The notes under the pieces: generated by a model | What the model was told of the DNA's origin: nothing | Databases searched by the model: none | Seen by the model: only the letters and a program-made list of their open reading frames with translations | Assembly (NCBI RefSeq): GCF_034702125.1 | Contig: NC_085875.1 | Coordinates: forward strand, 47,544,270-47,608,269 | Source of the DNA: Engraulis encrasicolus | Lineage: Eukaryota; Chordata; Actinopteri; Clupeiformes; Engraulidae | Length of the DNA stretch: 64,000 nucleotides | Reading direction: 5' to 3' | In this document: positions 49,002 through 61,196 of the stretch, in pieces | Numbering within the stretch: position 1 is the stretch's first letter | Layout: each line of letters opens with the position of its first letter | Made by a program: the position numbers and the translations under genes

Positions 49002-49160
49002 CCCAGCCGTGTCTCAAACAGCTGGGCACTGCACTGCTACGCCTGCGACCCGGGTTCGATTCTGGCCTGGGTCATTTGCCGATCCTTCCCTGTTTCTCTC
49101 TCCCAACTCATTTCCTGTCTGTCTGCAATGTCCTACCTCAAAAAATAAATTAAGGCAAAA
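49002..49160 (+). mobile_element. tRNA-derived SINE
   Basis: B-box GGGTTCGATTC at 49053 within a tRNA-like head. The body is CCTTCCCTGTTTCTCTCTCCCAACTCATTTCCTGTCTG and it ends in an A-rich tail. Flanked by imperfect about 55-bp direct repeats (48945-49000 and 49197-49250). Confidence 0.75.
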
Positions 49161-49433
49161 AAAGGAATTCTGACAACTATATAAAAAAGACGGATTTGGG
49201 GTGAGCCAGGAGAGAGAGCTGGCACGTTCTCTTAGATTAATGAGATAATGATCAAAAACGATCTGTGGATTTTGGGGTCAATCCAATGTCCAGATGAATG
49301 TGTGGAAACAAGTAACCCAGAGGAGCAAAGTACTGGCAACATCATCACCACAGCAAAAGAAAGATAAAAGAACAGCATGAACATAGCTTATACACTTGGG
49401 TTAGAACTAGGCCGTATTTGAGAGCAAAAGTAA

Positions 49434-49510
49434 TGTGAAAGCCCAACTGGGAAACTCCAACTCCCATTGTCATTGTGACACAGCTCTCCACAGTACACAC
49501 GTTTTCACTG
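49434..49510 (-). mobile_element. SINE 3' fragment (same family as 39900-40175)
   Basis: CCAACTGGGAAACTCCAACTCCCATTGTCATTGTGACACAG matches the 3' end of the full copy; the head is missing. Confidence 0.8.
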
Positions 49511-49579
49511 CACTCTGCACTGGTTGGATCAAGTATGTGGTGGGTCCTTGTTAGGTTTTTAGTGTTTCTCAATAACAAC

Positions 49580-52500
49580 CAGACATGTGGACTCGAGTCC
49601 AGTGACTTGGACTCGAGTCTGACTCGAGTCAGCGGTGTGAAGACTTGCGACTTGAAATTTCAAGATCAGAAAGGACTTGCGACTCGACTCGACTTGCACG
49701 CCTTTGACTCGGGACTCGACTTGGACTTGACAGTTGTAACTTTCAATGACTTGGCGTGACTTGCCATGTTAGGTCTAAAAAAATAAGTCCAAGTCCAACC
49801 CTTGTTTTCAGAATGCAACAGCCCGCCCACATTCTTTGTTTGAATCACGTCATTGTCCTAAGCGTGCTATGCCATTGGCGGCAAGATGCGGCCGGACGCG
49901 GCTGGCCTGGACGCGGCGACCAGCGGCAACAGTGAAACACCATTTGCGAGTCTCCAGAACAAACATAGCCTACATTTTAAACCATCGCGGAAGTTAATTT
50001 ATCTCCCTCTCAGCCCCAACTCATTTTGCATTATTTATAGGGTAGGCTATGGAAGTTTGCACTGTGATCAACAAATATTTTCTATCAATGTTGTAGGAAG
50101 TGTGTGTGGTGGGGCGCTGTGATGTGCAACACGCGTCATAGGCTAGGCTACACACGTGAAGGTCTCGCTCTCTCGCCCACGACAGAAATTCAGTGAGAAC
50201 CAAGCTGTCTAAATATTTTAGCTAAATGGTGATGGACATTGATTGTTGAACATTAGGCTATTTAAGCAGTTGAAATAAAAAAGCACACACTGCTGACATA
50301 ACCGAACCACAGGACTTAATCTATTGTTGTTTTATAAAAGAGTACGCCTATCTGTTTTACTTTCCCTGTCCTTTATGAATGCGCTTGCCTTCAGCCCCCG
50401 AAGGCTATTACAGTATGTTCCGCTCCCACACACTAGAACTATGCTTGCGAGTCAGTCACTTCAAAGTGAAGTGCAGCCTTGCGAATAATTTCCACCATCG
50501 CGGACAAAACCACGTTATGATGGATATGTGGCAAGGTAAACGTTACGAATATGGCCTGCTTTTAAGTTTCCCCCAACCCAGGATGTGTCCGTAGGCTATG
50601 GCTTGATATCCCAGGGCTATTTCACGACCACAACTCCACGCGCTGAAAATGCATGTTAAGCTCGCGCTTCTCAGTCTAGAAAGAGTAACCTCTCAGTAAC
50701 GTTCTTTGCATTGACCAGCCACCATCGGTTGAGTATTAGAATCAATACAAAAAGACACGTTTATACATGTCTTAGTCTTCCAGCATGCAATCGAAAGTAG
50801 GCGAGCTGAGAACACTTGGTCTTGCATCCATCAAAAGAGCTCCACCGGTTGCCTACTTTAGATGCTGGGTGAATGGTTCCAAAGGGAAATAATTTAGCCT
50901 ATAGCCTATTCATGACAGTCTTGCAAAGAGACAAGACAAACGACCAAAATTGTCAAATAATTGGTCAAGGCGCGAGATGAGGAATAGCCTACTTCATGGC
51001 TATTGGAAAAACTTTGAAGTGTTTGCTTCCCGCGAAGCTTGCGCTTATGCGCCCCGAACCTCACTGCTTGTTGTTCGATGACTTGAATCGAAACATTTCT
51101 AAGGACATCAGGGCTATCTTTGATTCCTGGAATACCGCCTCAGCCAGCTGAAAGAGTAGCAGTGTCCCATGTGTCAAATGGTAAGATAATGCCATACCTG
51201 TTCCTTGAAAGTTTTAAAACTCAGCCTTGACACACTATCATGTCAGCCACATCAGTTCAAACACAATCTTTAATGCAGCCTATCGTGAAGTTTAAATGTA
51301 ATGCGAGGTAGAGGTTGCAAGCTAGGCCTACTGCTGAGCAGCGCAAGACATGGGCATGGGTCGGCTCCCGTGGATAAAAAGCATGTTCCCTCTCGCGTGC
51401 TGCTCCCAGCCCAATACTTGCGCGCGAACCTTGTATCTCGTGGTGTCGACACCGCTTTATCTTATGTTTCTCACAGTTCGAACTACATGCTTTGTTTGGT
51501 ATTTTGGGGGAGTTTGGAGTCGCAATTACCGCTGATTGGAAATGACACGTTAGAGCTACACGACGCCAGCACTGGAGAACTGGGATGTAACCCTGTTTTC
51601 CAAATTAACAAAAATTAGGAATCATAGAAGCAGAACTTTGTTTGGCTACAATCTATGACCTGGACGGTGAACTTAATCTTTTTGAAGAAGAGGCATGAAC
51701 AGCATACAAGTGCCTTTGTGGGGGAGGAGAGGGCGATTGGGGAGAACAGGGAGACGAGAGCATGGCGCGAGGCGCATATTCGTTCGGGAAAAATGAGAGC
51801 GAAATGTTGGATAGGGCATTACACACCTTCCTTCTTCCTACACCATAGAAGCGCAGAACAAGGTTGCCTCGTTGCCATACCTGACATTCTGCGGCGCTAA
51901 CGCCATGTTTAATTGACAGCGTGCTGGCGAATAGTCTAGTAGCCTAATATAATTCACAAGACGTGTATTCATGACTGTGCAAACGAAGTTCTAGTTAACT
52001 TGGACTGTGACGCCGTAAAAATGGTTGGTGATGGGCCATTGCGGCGAGAATGTGAGGGGGAAAGCGACAATGCCGATATCAGCTTCAACAATAGTAGACT
52101 AGAGTAGAGTAGTAGAGTAACTTTATTGATCCCCAGGGGGAAATTCAGGAAATTCATCATTACTTTACCAGGAATTTAATCCAACTAACTAGGCCTACTT
52201 TGTCCTCATTTCTTAGCCCATATGGACAAGTGTCTACTAGGCTAAATACTGTTGGCACGTAGCCTACAGCAGACTATAGCCTAGTGCTGCACCATGCATG
52301 TGCTCATTGGTGGGTTCACAGTTATGACACTGTCAATGCTCAGCTTTTGGTTCACAGATAATGGGATGAAGTGAACATCATGGACCAGCTGAGACAGGGC
52401 TGCCTGCTGAGCTGTGCTGTTAACTCATCATCCTGTCTCACATGTGTAGCCCCACCCCCCATACGCACACACACACACACACACACACTGGGCAAAATTA

Positions 52501-53426
52501 AAAAAATATATATATATTACCCCTGCTGTATGTCATACCTTGATGAGAATGGTGAGCTTAATATAGTACCTTAGGGAAAATGGCGTCTTTTAAAGCCAAA
52601 CCAAAATGTTTACATTAGTCGAGTGTTACACTTCAGTAAAGAGAGGGGGAGGGTGGGTAGCACCTGTAAGACATGAATAGGCTACTACTTTCACCATTGG
52701 CCTTTGTGGGTAAATTCAAACATAGTACGCTGAAAGTGTGAATCCGCGTTTTCAGGTCGGAAGTGTAATATGCCCCCCTAATGTCTTGACAAAACCTTCC
52801 AGCCAAAGCTGTCAGCGGCCCTGCCTGTGCTCCTAGTGAAAAAGCGTTATGATGCTAGAGTCTGTATAACTTACAACCTTGACTAGATATGACCGGCCCA
52901 CCACCAAGACCAGGGTGGAGTAGTGGAATAGGTTTATGCCATCAGATGATGGAACGGACACACACACATACGCACACATTCTTGCAAACAGGACTATTTG
53001 CCCACTGGACAGTAAATATTTGGCATATGGTTGCTCCTTTGTTTAAGTACAAATTCACATGAAATGTATTTTTATGTGAAAAAAATATGAAATTAAATGT
53101 CATTTTACATACACAGCACAAGTAGTAGTTTGGTTTAGACTGATTTCTCAGCAACTGTTTTAGTAATTGTCATCTTTTTACTCAGGTCAGGTATACTAAT
53201 GAATTTATGATCAAAATTGTGATTGCAAATAGAAAATCCCTTTGTGACTTGTTAAGGACTTGAAAAAAAATGAGACTTGGACTTGGACTTGACTTGGCTG
53301 GGGTACGACTTGGACTTGAACTTGACTTGGTCAGATGTGTCTTGACTTGTGACTTGACTCGGACTTGAGTGGAAAGACTCGGGACTTACTTGTGACTTGC
53401 ACATTAGTGACTTGGTCACACCTCTG
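49580..53426. mobile_element. 3.85-kb non-autonomous hAT element
   Basis: Exact 8-bp target duplication ATAACAAC at 49572-49579 and 53427-53434. Ends CAGACATGTGGACTCGAGTCC and AGTGACTTGGTCACACCTCTG; both sub-terminal regions are arrays of GACTTGGACTCG words. The 2 kb interior (49850-51900) is GC-richer, but no intact transposase frame is recognised. A start-like ATG frame at 52021-52094 could be a transposase N-terminal remnant. A LINE tail has inserted at 52105-52160. Confidence 0.82.
52105..52160 (-). mobile_element. LINE 3' tail inside the hAT element
   Basis: On the minus strand: GAATTTCCCCCTGGGGATCAATAAAGTTACTC, a standard fish LINE end. Confidence 0.6.
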
Positions 53427-53434
53427 ATAACAAC

Positions 53435-53550
53435 ACAGTCTATCATTCTCATTAGGCACAATGGAGTAAAAGGTGTAACAGCTATGTAATATCATGTGCT
53501 AGTGCTGTACGTAGACCATGAATTTACTCTTACTTACTTTTGCTAGGGCC
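53435..53550 (-). repeat. Fragment related to the MITE at 22551-23329
   Basis: Reverse complement shares AGCACTAGCACATGATATTA, ACATAGCTGTTACACC and TGCCTAATGAGAA with 22600-22665. The 3.85-kb hAT element inserted next to or into it. Confidence 0.7.
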
Positions 53551-54586
53551 AAGGGAGTTGTAACCTTTTCGCTGAGGAGCCTATGAACTTCTTGTAACAA
53601 AATAACTACCCTAAGGTCTTTTTTATCAGACTGGACTGGATTTCATTTACCACAGTCGAAGGAATTCTTTTATCACTTATTAACCAAGCCAACAAGGTTA
53701 CAGGCATGCTCTGACGGTAGCCATGGATGTAGACGGCTTACTATGTATGTCACATAGCCATGTGATTTATAACATCATTCTACATCCCCCTTTAATGTAG
53801 ACTGCTGATTTGTCCTTTAGCCATATTTGTCCTTTAGCCATCAAGACCTTATAATTTTCAAGATTAAAGTAAAATGTTTTATTGTCATATACAAAAATAT
53901 TTCATTCATGACCAAAAGGTTTTTTTTTCTCAGAATAATTCCCAAAAGGAAAAAAAGTAGGAAAAAAGACAGAAAAGTCTTCCTCAGGAAAATGTCAGGT
54001 AAGAAAAAAGTTGATGTGAAGAAGAATCCTGTGAGGTGTCTCTAGTGTATGGTGTTTCATGACAGTTCAGCATCCTAATGGCCTGTGGGAAGAAGCTGTG
54101 TCTTCGTCTGCTGCTAGGGGCATACTCCTGTATCTGTGGACAGATGGTAGTAGGGTGAAGGTTGTGGGACTAGGGTGGTGTGGATGAGATATAATGCGTT
54201 TAGCCTTCCTTAATGCCATTTAATGCAACAATCTGATGCAAGTTTGTGTATGCCTCCTAAGTAGACACCAATTGTTTCCAACGGGGTAAAAGGCTGGGAG
54301 ACAGTGACCTGCATCTGGGGACACAAACCTAAAGCATGTTACTACTTTAGTCACCTATGTGCAAACTCTCAGATCAATCAAATGCATTTCAAATCCAAGA
54401 CATTTTTTACATGTTTTTGTAGGCCTACTACAATTTGGATCTGGTAGTAGACTAGACACCATTTGCTTCAATGGCTGAGGGTGAAAGGCTGGGAGACAGT
54501 GACCTGTGTCTGGGGACACAAACCTAAGGAGCAGTGGCAGCTTGGCACCGGTACAGGAAGGAGCCAGGGGAGATAAGGATACACGT

Positions 54587-56222
54587 TAGGGTTTAATATT
54601 TTTCCCGAAAATGGCATGAATCAAATCCCGGGATCGGACGACCCATTTCCCGGGAATCCCGGGAAATCCCGTTTAAAAAAAAAAAAAATCCTCCCATTTT
54701 TTGATCTAGTCATGTAGAGGCTATAATTCAACTGTTCCTCCCAAACTGGCATTTTGTATCAAGTTGTTACTGTTTGTATCATTATTGGGAGAAAGGAATT
54801 AAGATTAAGCTCTCCTATCCACCAACACAATAATAATGAAGAGTAAGATGATAGCCTGTGCGCAGCATGCAGCTCTTATCAATGACGGTGAGCTCACGAC
54901 TTTCACCTATAAGTTTGATGCAACAGTGGGTTGGCTATTTTCCATTAAGGAATTGTGTTTGAGGTTGTGCGCAAAATCATGGCACATTGTCCTTCACCTG
55001 TGGATACACGTCTACCGCCAGCTTCATGAGAACAATGTTTCACTGTCGGCTACTGTGAAAGCGGTGGGAAATATAGCCTATGCGATGTCATCTCAATAGT
55101 GGAGTTCCGTGCGTGCGATTTCATCTGGGTCAGTCAGAAATGGCAGTTTGCTTTAGCGCCGGGAAGAGTGTTTTTTCAAACAAGAAAACTGGTTCATCAT
55201 AGGCAGGTATGCATGGCTAAACTGAAATAAGCTGCATTTTGTCTAATATTTGGAGACATCGCCTTGCCCTTTCTGCAGAGTGATTTTGGGAAGCGCCTCG
55301 CTCTCTCTCTAGTTCTCTCGCTCACACACACACACAAGCGACGCTTGCACTCTTCGCAAGACATATGTCACTTGACTCATCTTGTTGGATAGACCAGCCA
55401 AACTTGCAAGCTAGATAGCCAACAGTTTCGATTGTGCTGCTTGGAGAGGAGGCAAAATTGGTACAATTTAGGCTGCATGAAACCATACACGTTAACTTTC
55501 ACGTTGTGCGATGGATGGAGACAAGTTTGGAATCGCTCCCTCTCCCACCCTCTCTCGCTCACACACACACGCGCGACGTAATTCTCTGCACTCTTCGCAA
55601 GACCTTAATGTCACTTGACTCGTCTTATTGGATAGGCCTACCAGCCAAACTTGTAAGCTAGATAGCCAATGGTTTCGACTGTGCTGCTTGGACTGGATGT
55701 ATTTAAACTGTTAAAATTTAGGCTGCATTAAAGCATCCACACGTTTCAACTTTCACGTTGTGCGATGGGTGGAGACAAGTTGGGAATCGCTATAAGTTAG
55801 AGATTTTTTTAAACATGGGCTGGCAAGATGTAAATGACCTGCACTGCTTGAAAAAGACGATCGACTATGTGCCTCAGGCATCTTAAATACTAAAAACTAA
55901 TAGGCGGATGGCGGGCGGAAATTGGAGAAAAAAACATTAGGGCGGGTGGATAGCGGGTGGATTAGAAATTCTGAGAAGCGGTTGCGGATGAAATAATACG
56001 TCAACCGCGCACCTCTAGTGCTGAAATGGGCCTGTACTGCTGCTGCTTAAGTGAGCCTGAAGTGTTACCGCTGCTAGATGGCACTGTTGCTTACTGTTGC
56101 TAGGACAACAAATAGACACGCACTTATTTTTTTTCCCGGTTTCCCGTCATGGCTTTCCCGGGAAACGGGAAATTGTTTTGATCAGATTTCCCGGGAATCC
56201 CGGGTCCCGGGATTAAACCCTA
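54587..56222. mobile_element. 1.64-kb non-autonomous hAT element
   Basis: Exact 8-bp target duplication ATACACGT at 54579-54586 and 56223-56230. Ends TAGGGTTTAAT and ATTAAACCCTA, fitting the hAT terminus rule. Sub-terminal TCCCGGGAATCCCGGG palindromes are at both ends. The inside has an 87-codon open frame (54836-55099) of unknown meaning and a diverged tandem duplication at about 55290-55795. Confidence 0.88.
55290..55795 (+). repeat. Two diverged units of about 250 bp in tandem
   Basis: CACTCTTCGCAAGAC, ATGTCACTTGACTC, AGCTAGATAGCCAA, TTTAGGCTGCAT and TTTCACGTTGTGCGATGG occur in the same order in both units. Confidence 0.85.
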
Positions 56223-56413
56223 ATACACGTGGGGGCTTACTGCCGGCCACAAAGCACCGCACCGCATAGCACAGCACAGCACAGCACAGCATGGCCAGCC
56301 AGAGTCAACACTAGTGCCTGGGGATTCCTAAAGCTGTCTGCAATTATTTACACAGTACAGTATGTGGGCCAACTGTAATAACTTACCCCCCCCCCCACCC
56401 GCCTCTCTCGGTC

Positions 56414-56422
56414 TGTGTGTGT

Positions 56423-56510
<88 letters not shown>
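56414..56510. repeat. (GT)n microsatellite
   Basis: About 95 bp of GT preceded by a C9 run. Confidence 0.97.
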
Positions 56511-56514
<4 letters not shown>

Positions 56515-57178
56515 GAGTGTGTGAGTCTTGATGTGGAGGAATGGAGGTTTGACAGTCCGAGCTAAACAAACGCATGGCAGACTTATAATCCTAATAATCA
56601 CAAGTGATGCTGTAGCTCTACTGTACCTTAGACAAACCTTAATGATGGACACCACCAATGAGGCCACAATTGCATATTTTACCCCTAGGGGGCAATATAG
56701 ATATAGAGGTTTATCCGTAAAAGTGTATAGGAATTACATCACTAGCAATGAAGAACCAAGAAAATCTTAGACAAACTAATATATTCATTTGATCTTAACA
56801 CATTCTGTATTCACCTGCAGGTAGCTAGATGTTCATGTCCAATATGAATAAGTCCAATTACACCATACAATTCAATAAAGTAGGCCATACTCCTGCCATA
56901 GGCATGCACAGATAGGGACAATGTGCTGCTGTCCCTTAGCTATAGGCTACTAGACAAAAACGCCCCTTTGAAAGATGTTTTTTTCTGGTAGGTTCTTCTT
57001 CCTCAATGTGGTCCATCTTCACATGATCAGAAATGCTTGACGATTAACATGTGTAATAACAATGCCCCGGTATGCTGATAATTAAAATAGTAGCCTAGGA
57101 TATTATTGATAGCCTAACTATTCATCGTATTATCAATAACTAATATCTAATAACTTTCACTTATAATCTCCCACTTCA

Positions 57179-57256
57179 ATAATATAATATAATATAATAT
57201 AATATAATATAATATAATATAATATAATATAATATAATATAATATAATATAATATA
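57179..57256. repeat. (AATAT)n pentanucleotide microsatellite
   Basis: About 15 perfect 5-bp units. Confidence 0.97.
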
Positions 57257-57259
57257 ACA

Positions 57260-59050
57260 ATAGGCCTATGAACTCATGGCCTGGAGGCAGCTGAATATGC
57301 CCCCCCTCCGCCCACCCTCAAGCACCTGTCCCCCAAAATGTCTGTGCACGCCACAGCCCTAAGCCAAAAGGCGACTCACAAAAAAATAGAGAAAGGGAAA
57401 TGTCACGACAAGGTTACTTGGCCGGTTATCCACGTGTTTGTGTGGTTTCGCGTGTGGCTCTTAATGTTTCAAAATATGCCAAAATAAGGGAAAGAAGCCT
57501 AAGATAACCCCTAGCATTACCAACAGGTGATTACGATAAATACAGATAAGGGTACCTTCCGGAAATACTGCTCTACCACAAGAATCCAGGGACTGATAAA
57601 AAGGACTATGCTTGAACACAACAGTCTACTTCAGGACTTCAGAAGGTCGCATATTGATGGGCTTGTCATAAAAACAAGTTATGATAAGGGTTAAAGGAAA
57701 TCTCGAAACCACACGCATAGGCTACATCATACATGTAGCCTATAATAAAAGACACTCAATGCATCATGAATGTGTAATACAAGACACCTCTTAAACAGTA
57801 GACTGACTGTGGAAAAGCCGTGCGCCTTCAGGTGAGCACAGGACAAGTGAGCGCTATCCTTTCAGCACCGCACCGTCAGTGACAGGGAACGGTGACTGGG
57901 GAACTTCGAGTAGCCTATGTGGCAAACAAAATCAATTAAATATTCTGTATTTAAAAGCAATTTCAGGGGCTATATTTCAGTAAGCAATAGAAAATAATTA
58001 AGATATTATATATACCCTCGAGAGATAAACATTTTTAAAAACCTGGTAATAAAAATCACCAGTGCGTAAATGAGACTGTGACCATCATAGTGATCAAAGA
58101 TGCCTTGGCATCACCCAGTGGGAAAGGCGGCCCATTAATTTCGGTAATAATTCGCTGAGTGGCACTGTTGAGCTCGCATGAGAAATGAAAAAAGGAACCT
58201 CCACCAGACTGCATTAAGCTATCCACCCCATTCACCTTGGGCTGTTATAGCAGTGCGTGCGTTTCATAAAAGTGTGTTAAACGCTGCAAACAGCTCCCGC
58301 TTGAATTAATAGGCCTACAGTACACGCAGAAGGAGGGGGTGAAATTGGAGAATTGGTCCAGTGCGTTGCACTTTTTCACTCTACTAAAAGGGAGTGGTAT
58401 ACGAGATTAGGCAAACGAAAGCAATATTGGAAGAGGAGGCCCAGGCGTTCATTCCAGACCCATTTAAGCAGACACACTGTTGCGGCAACTGTAGCTGAGA
58501 CACGGGGTTGCGTTTCCCTTTCAATACAGGGCATAGGCAGACACTTACCAGACCTGATTGCAATTATATTTTCCTGTTTGGACTTCCTGTGTTTTTCTGA
58601 AGTGCAAATGACACACGAATCGATTACGGCATCATCAACTGGAAAGTATAACGAGCATTTTATCCACACGCTCTGGTAATGCTAATGAGAGACTCCAGAT
58701 TCCCGTTTAAGGAAACCAAAAGTCCTGGTTGAAGTCAACTGACCCTTCCGAGCGGATTATCTACAAGAAAGTATTCTGCAAAAGTGCGCCATGAGTTGGT
58801 GATCGCGAGAATAAAATGCATTTTTTAAGGAGCGCTCTTAACGCGTTTCTAATTAAGGACATGCCGGGGTAATCCACATGGGACAAGTCCTTACGTCTGC
58901 AACAGGGAATAAAAAGTCAGGGAACTCATGCTGGATGAGACAAACTCCATCAAGAGACGCAGCTGAGAAAAAAGTTCCTCACGGACATTATTTTCCACCC
59001 ACTCTGAAGTCGGTACAATTAACAGATGACTGAAGTTTCATCATTATACG
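57260..59050. other. Upstream of alkal2: likely regulatory, no exon recognised
   Basis: Repeat-free and mixed composition. An open frame at 58353-58679 has no recognised domain and no convincing splice context, so it is not annotated as a gene. Confidence 0.4.
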
Positions 59051-59052
59051 CA

Positions 59053-59221
59053 TATAAGAACCTGCTCCGCCGTCTGTCATGGTGCACTCACTCTTGGAAG
59101 TAGCCTACCTGGGGAACGGCGACGCCAACAGAATCAGTTTAGTTTGAACCGCATTAACTTTTGTAATCCTCGAACAAGCAGGGAGGCAAGCGTGACACAT
59201 ATACGCAAAGGGAAACAACAG
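59053..59221 (+). promoter_or_regulatory. Candidate alkal2 core promoter and non-coding first exon
   Basis: TATAAG at 59053-59058 would place the start site near 59083. The inferred leader exon ends at 59221 with ACAACAG followed by donor GTAAAT and would splice to 59707. It contains a short upstream ORF (ATG at 59089, 22 codons, TGA). Inferred from motifs only. Confidence 0.45.
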
Positions 59222-59765
59222 GTAAATCATTGTATTTTTAACAGTGTATATTTAAGTTAAGATATTGAATGCTACCGAGGAGTGGCGTGGAACTGGGACG
59301 TTTGGAGTTCTTCTGTCTGATTTTCTACATGGGGGAAACGCACAACTTTGCATGTTAGCCTATGGCTTACACTGGTCGGCGTTTACGTGTATGTACTTTG
59401 ATAGTTGTTGTTCCTTCAACTCATACTGCCAGTGAAATCAATGTCACACACATTGTCCCGAAGTAGGCTAAATATAACCACTCGACCATGCCTTGTTCAG
59501 AAATAGCCTACCCTTAGCCTTGTTAAAATAATTCACACTAAACTGGAAATACGCGTGGCGGTACTTGTCATCCAGTCTGTTGATTCTGGCATGTGTTAAG
59601 TTGTGCTTTTAACAGTATGGGTAAATCACAACTTCCTCTGAAAGACTTAAGAGTTGGACGGATTCCAAGAAAGCCCCCTTGTTCTAAATCAATGTTGTGT
59701 TATCAGGACTATAAGAGAAGACGCGGGACGGAGGGGTCTCTCGCCTGGCTCACTCCGCAGTAGCG

Positions 59766-60021
59766 ATGAGCGCCTTGCGCACACCTGTCTTGATTGGACT
59801 CCTACTGTTGGTGTTTACCGCCGGATACTGCAAGCAGAGCAGCGTTCCCACAGGCGTCCGGGACGGCCGGAGCCTCCTGGAGCTCATCATGGACAAAGTT
59901 CGAGTGGCACGGGAGCATCAAGCGGAGGATAGCGAGGCCAACGTGCAACATGCGTCCAGGAGACAAGAGTATTCCATCGAGACGAAGGAATTGAATGAAG
60001 TTAACAAATCACAAATTTTAG
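59766..60021 (+). CDS. alkal2: alkal2 coding exon 1 (signal peptide, variable region)
   Basis: ATG at 59766 begins MSALRTPVLIGLLLLVFTAG; the exon ends in phase 1 after ...NKSQIL at 60021 before GTAGGT. The exon probably starts at 59707 after a TGTTATCAG acceptor, giving 59 nt of 5'UTR. Confidence 0.93.
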
Positions 60022-60994
60022 GTAGGTTTGGACCTTTAACCTAAACCATCCCTGGTGTGTTTTGGCTTCATGTGAAGTATTTTCAAGAGAAAGTAATTTG
60101 GTTGGATTTAAATCTGAACTTGTTCCTAAACAGTAGGCCTGCATCCACTACCTTAAGTTCATAAAGCCACAATGTCTTTCTTAATATGATTCTTCTTTTG
60201 ACTGCACTTTACATTTAACATCTTTATTTATGTTTCTCTTGCTCCATTCCATATCAGAAGTTTTTCCAAGAGATCTTAGTACGAAGGATAGATTGTTGAA
60301 ACATTTAACAGGTAAGCTCCCCATACAGCACATGGGCATGTTTATAATCCAACTTAATTGTCCAACCACATTGGTATTGCTATTAAACCTGTGTGAGAGG
60401 ATTTCACGGTTGACATACTTCTCTCTGTTTTTTTCCAGGGCCCCTTTACTTCAGCCCAAAGTGTAGCAAACTCTTTTATAGACTATACCACAATACCAGA
60501 GACTGCACAATACCTGCCTGTGAGTGCCTGCCTTTTCCACATCAATAATTTACAGCAGTGTATAATGTCTGTATAAAGTGGGCCAAGCAGCATACTTGTT
60601 TGAAATGTCTTGATGGCATCTGTTTTTTTTTTTAGCTCATTGCTGTTATTTACTTTGTGCATATGTAGAGGTAAAGCTCTTTACCAAAATGCAGTGTTAA
60701 TTCAACATCCCACATTGTTCTGAGAATGGTCCCAATCGATTTTGGTGTTAAATTCAACTCTAATTAAAACTGCAGTGTTGACTTAATGCTGCATTATTTA
60801 TTGCTACTACAGTATATCTGCAGTTGCCCTGCCAACATTGTGTGCCATACTCAGTTTTTTTAAAACTTCATTTCATTTATGTCTTGTTGTAATGAAGAAT
60901 GTTTATTGAATACTTGATTTCATGTCTAGATTATAAGAGATGTGCCCGGCTGCTCATCAGGTTAGCTGGCAGTCAGAAATGTGCGGAAGGATAG
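59766..60994 (+). CDS. alkal2: ALK and LTK ligand 2 (ALKAL2/FAM150B) type secreted ligand, complete
   Basis: Secreted cytokine that activates the receptor tyrosine kinases ALK and LTK; in fish, ALKAL ligands drive iridophore development through Ltk. Coding exons 59766-60021, 60258-60311, 60439-60519 and 60930-60994 join to 151 aa (human ALKAL2: 152). Residues 1-22 form a signal peptide ending AGYC. Next comes a helical stretch DGRSLLELIMDKVR, typical of the variable region. The C-terminal augmentor domain begins near PRDLSTKDRLLKHLTG and contains YFSPKCSK, RLYHNTRDCT and PAYYKRCARLL, with the four conserved cysteines. GPLYFSPKCSK is ALKAL2-like rather than ALKAL1-like. Teleosts carry alkal2a and alkal2b; the paralog is not assigned. 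All introns are GT-AG and phase 1. Confidence 0.95.
60258..60311 (+). CDS. alkal2: alkal2 coding exon 2
   Basis: 54 nt between CCATATCAG and GTAAGC, phase 1 both sides. It encodes EVFPRDLSTKDRLLKHLT plus the first base of Gly, the entry to the receptor-binding augmentor domain. Confidence 0.94.
60439..60519 (+). CDS. alkal2: alkal2 coding exon 3
   Basis: 81 nt between TTTTTTTCCAG and GTGAGT. It encodes PLYFSPKCSK through HNTRDCTIPA, nearly identical to human ALKAL2, with the first two conserved cysteines. Confidence 0.95.
60930..60994 (+). CDS. alkal2: alkal2 coding exon 4 with stop
   Basis: The acceptor is CATGTCTAG. It encodes YYKRCARLLIRLAGSQKCAEG and stops at TAG 60992-60994. A good donor, CAG/GTGAGC, follows 18 nt after the stop at 61012/61013, so the rest of the 3'UTR probably lies in another exon. 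Confidence 0.94.
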
Positions 60995-61196
60995 CTGCTA
61001 CTGCATCAACAGGTGAGCACACCTCTCCTATTCATTCATATGGACCCAAATACAAAGACAGTAAAAAATGCAGTGTTGAGTCAACCAGTGGTGATTTAGC
61101 GTGTCCTAGATTTGGTCCAAGAGCACTACCTAAGTATTGACTTAACACTGCATATTTTTTACAAGCAAACATAGCAGATTATTCTGCTATGTTTGC

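Noticed and set aside
49020..49075. tRNA gene near GGGTTCGATTC
   Set aside because: Belongs to a tRNA-derived SINE; no complete cloverleaf was seen.
54836..55099. 87-aa frame as a host gene
   Set aside because: Lies wholly inside the 1.64-kb hAT element and shows no recognised domain.
58353..58679. 108-aa frame upstream of alkal2
   Set aside because: No recognised domain, a comparable frame exists on the opposite strand, and no splice or promoter support was found.
59654..59932. 92-aa frame overlapping alkal2 exon 1
   Set aside because: Alternative-frame shadow of the signal-peptide exon.
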